Assembly: GCA_025463965.1 (NCBI GenBank)
Contig: JAODBN010000108.1
Coordinates: forward strand, 1 to 6,309
Direction: 5' to 3'
DNA length: 6,309 bases
Origin: Acidimicrobiaceae bacterium
Lineage (GTDB): Bacteria > Actinomycetota > Acidimicrobiia > Acidimicrobiales > Bog-793
Shown: one piece after another, positions 5,510 to 6,309 of the stretch
How the letters are laid out: each line of letters begins with the position of its first letter
Numbering within the stretch: the stretch's first letter is position 1
Notes under the pieces: model-generated
Told to the model about the DNA's origin: nothing
What the model saw: only the letters and a program-made list of their open reading frames with translations
Database searches by the model: none
Made by a program: the position numbers and the translations under genes

Positions 5510-6309
5510 CTAGGAAAGGCGGTGGCCGCTGACCAGGGCGGCGATATCCTCGGCGGCCAGCTTGGGGTTGCGGTCGGGCCAGGTCAGGCCGTTGGACTCC
5601 TGCTCGGTGTCGCTGAGCTGGGTGTAGCAGAACCCGGCTAGGCCCTCGCAGCGCTCCAGGGCGCCGAACAGGTCGCCGAGGCGCTCCAGGAGGTCCTTCG
5701 GATCGCCGGCGTCGCTGTAGCCGTGCCAGTCGTCATCGGCGGTGGCGGAGAACGCCACTCCACCGAACTCGCTCAGCACCACGGGCAGACCCTCTACGTT
5801 GGCGGAACCAACCACGAGCGCTCTCACCGACGGCCACGGCCCCTCGAGGGTGGTGCGCCGCGCAGCTGCGTCGCCGTAGCGACGCAGGAGCGAGGCACCG
5901 TCCGGCGAGTAGTCGTGGATCGTCAAAAGGTCGCTGTTCACGTGCTGCCAGCCGTCGTTCGAGACGACCAGTCGGGTGGGGTCGAACGCTCGGGTCAGGT
6001 CGGCAAGGCCCCCGACGAAGCTCGCCTGCTCTGGCCGGGTGGCCATCGCGGGAACCCCCCAGCTCTCGTTGAAGGGCACCCAGACGACGATGCAGGGGTG
6101 GCTGCGGTCGCGCGCGAGCGCGGCGAGCCACTCCTGCACCAGCCGGTGGATGGCGGCGGCGGAGAAGGCTCCGGCGCTCGGCATCTCCTCCCAGACCAGC
6201 AGCCCGAGCCGATCGCACCAGTACAAGAAGAGGGGGTCCTCGAGCTTCTGGTGGATGCGCGCCCCGTTGAAGCCGAGCGACTTGATGAGCTCGGCCTCCT
6301 CGCGAATCG
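5510..6309 (-). CDS. Glycoside hydrolase family 2 enzyme, C-terminal catalytic barrel (5' end missing)
   Basis: 265 residues are visible; the frame is open to the window edge, so the TTG at 6226 is internal. The visible start reads LGFNGARIHQKLEDPLFLYW and then DRLGLLVWEEMPSAG, the characteristic early (beta/alpha)8-barrel region of GH2. VWVPFNESWGV contains the Asn-Glu pair of the acid/base catalyst (Glu codon 6065-6067). VVLSEFGGVAF contains the likely nucleophile Glu (codon 5768-5770). SNDGWQHVNSDLLTIHDYSP lies between them, as expected. Both catalytic glutamates are present, so the enzyme should be an active retaining glycosidase acting on a beta-linked sugar (GH2 includes beta-galactosidases, beta-glucuronidases and beta-mannosidases). 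The exact substrate cannot be decided without the N-terminal sugar-binding and immunoglobulin-like domains, which lie outside the window, as does any signal peptide. The protein ends shortly after the barrel with a C-terminus DIAALVSGHRLS, without added domains. A stem-loop follows the TAG stop. Confidence 0.9.
   Translation of the reverse strand, partial: IREEAELIKSLGFNGARIHQKLEDPLFLYWCDRLGLLVWEEMPSAGAFSAAAIHRLVQEWLAALARDRSHPCIVVWVPFNESWGVPAMATRPEQASFVGGLADLTRAFDPTRLVVSNDGWQHVNSDLLTIHDYSPDGASLLRRYGDAAARRTTLEGPWPSVRALVVGSANVEGLPVVLSEFGGVAFSATADDDWHGYSDAGDPKDLLERLGDLFGALERCEGLAGFCYTQLSDTEQESNGLTWPDRNPKLAAEDIAALVSGHRLS

Overview
The window is GC-rich throughout, with strong third-position G/C bias and frequent GTG/TTG candidate starts. 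It is densely packed with genes and has no RNA gene, CRISPR array, insertion sequence or phage gene that I can see. The protein types point to an actinomycete-type bacterium (Actinomycetota, possibly an Acidimicrobiia- or Thermoleophilia-like lineage). These are a DUF6069-like small membrane protein, a Thr-rich lipoprotein with a Cys-Gly-Ser start, and an actinobacterial-style class III aminotransferase. The lineage is an inference from protein style, not a database result.

Layout. On the + strand, the left edge holds only the 3' end of a small membrane protein gene (1-318). Everything else is on the - strand, read from right to left: the C-terminal part of a glycoside hydrolase family 2 enzyme (5510 to the right edge, 5' end missing); a strong stem-loop just after its stop codon (5471-5507); a 593-residue GT-C-type membrane glycosyltransferase (3582-5363, GTG start); a 127-base gap carrying a tandem 14-base direct repeat; a class III PLP aminotransferase (2069-3454, very strong ribosome binding site); an alpha/beta-hydrolase-fold lipoprotein (897-2060); and the ribosome-rescue hydrolase arfB (470-889). 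The arfB and membrane protein genes converge across 151 bases.

How the genes relate. Aminotransferase, lipoprotein and arfB form a tight unit with gaps of 8 and 7 bases. Each downstream ribosome binding site overlaps the preceding stop codon, so co-transcription and translational coupling are likely. The GT-C protein and the GH2 enzyme lie upstream on the same strand but are separated by longer gaps and the stem-loop, so they are probably separate units.

The most unusual object is the lipoprotein. Its alpha/beta-hydrolase fold looks intact, but the nucleophile serine is glycine (G-W-G-L-G) and the catalytic histidine is tyrosine (G-A-G-Y), while the acid aspartate remains. It looks like a surface-anchored pseudo-hydrolase on a Thr-rich stalk encoded by a 15-bp tandem repeat. 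No defence island or other recognisable multi-gene novel system is evident. The conserved part is otherwise ordinary metabolism, cell-envelope and ribosome-rescue genes.
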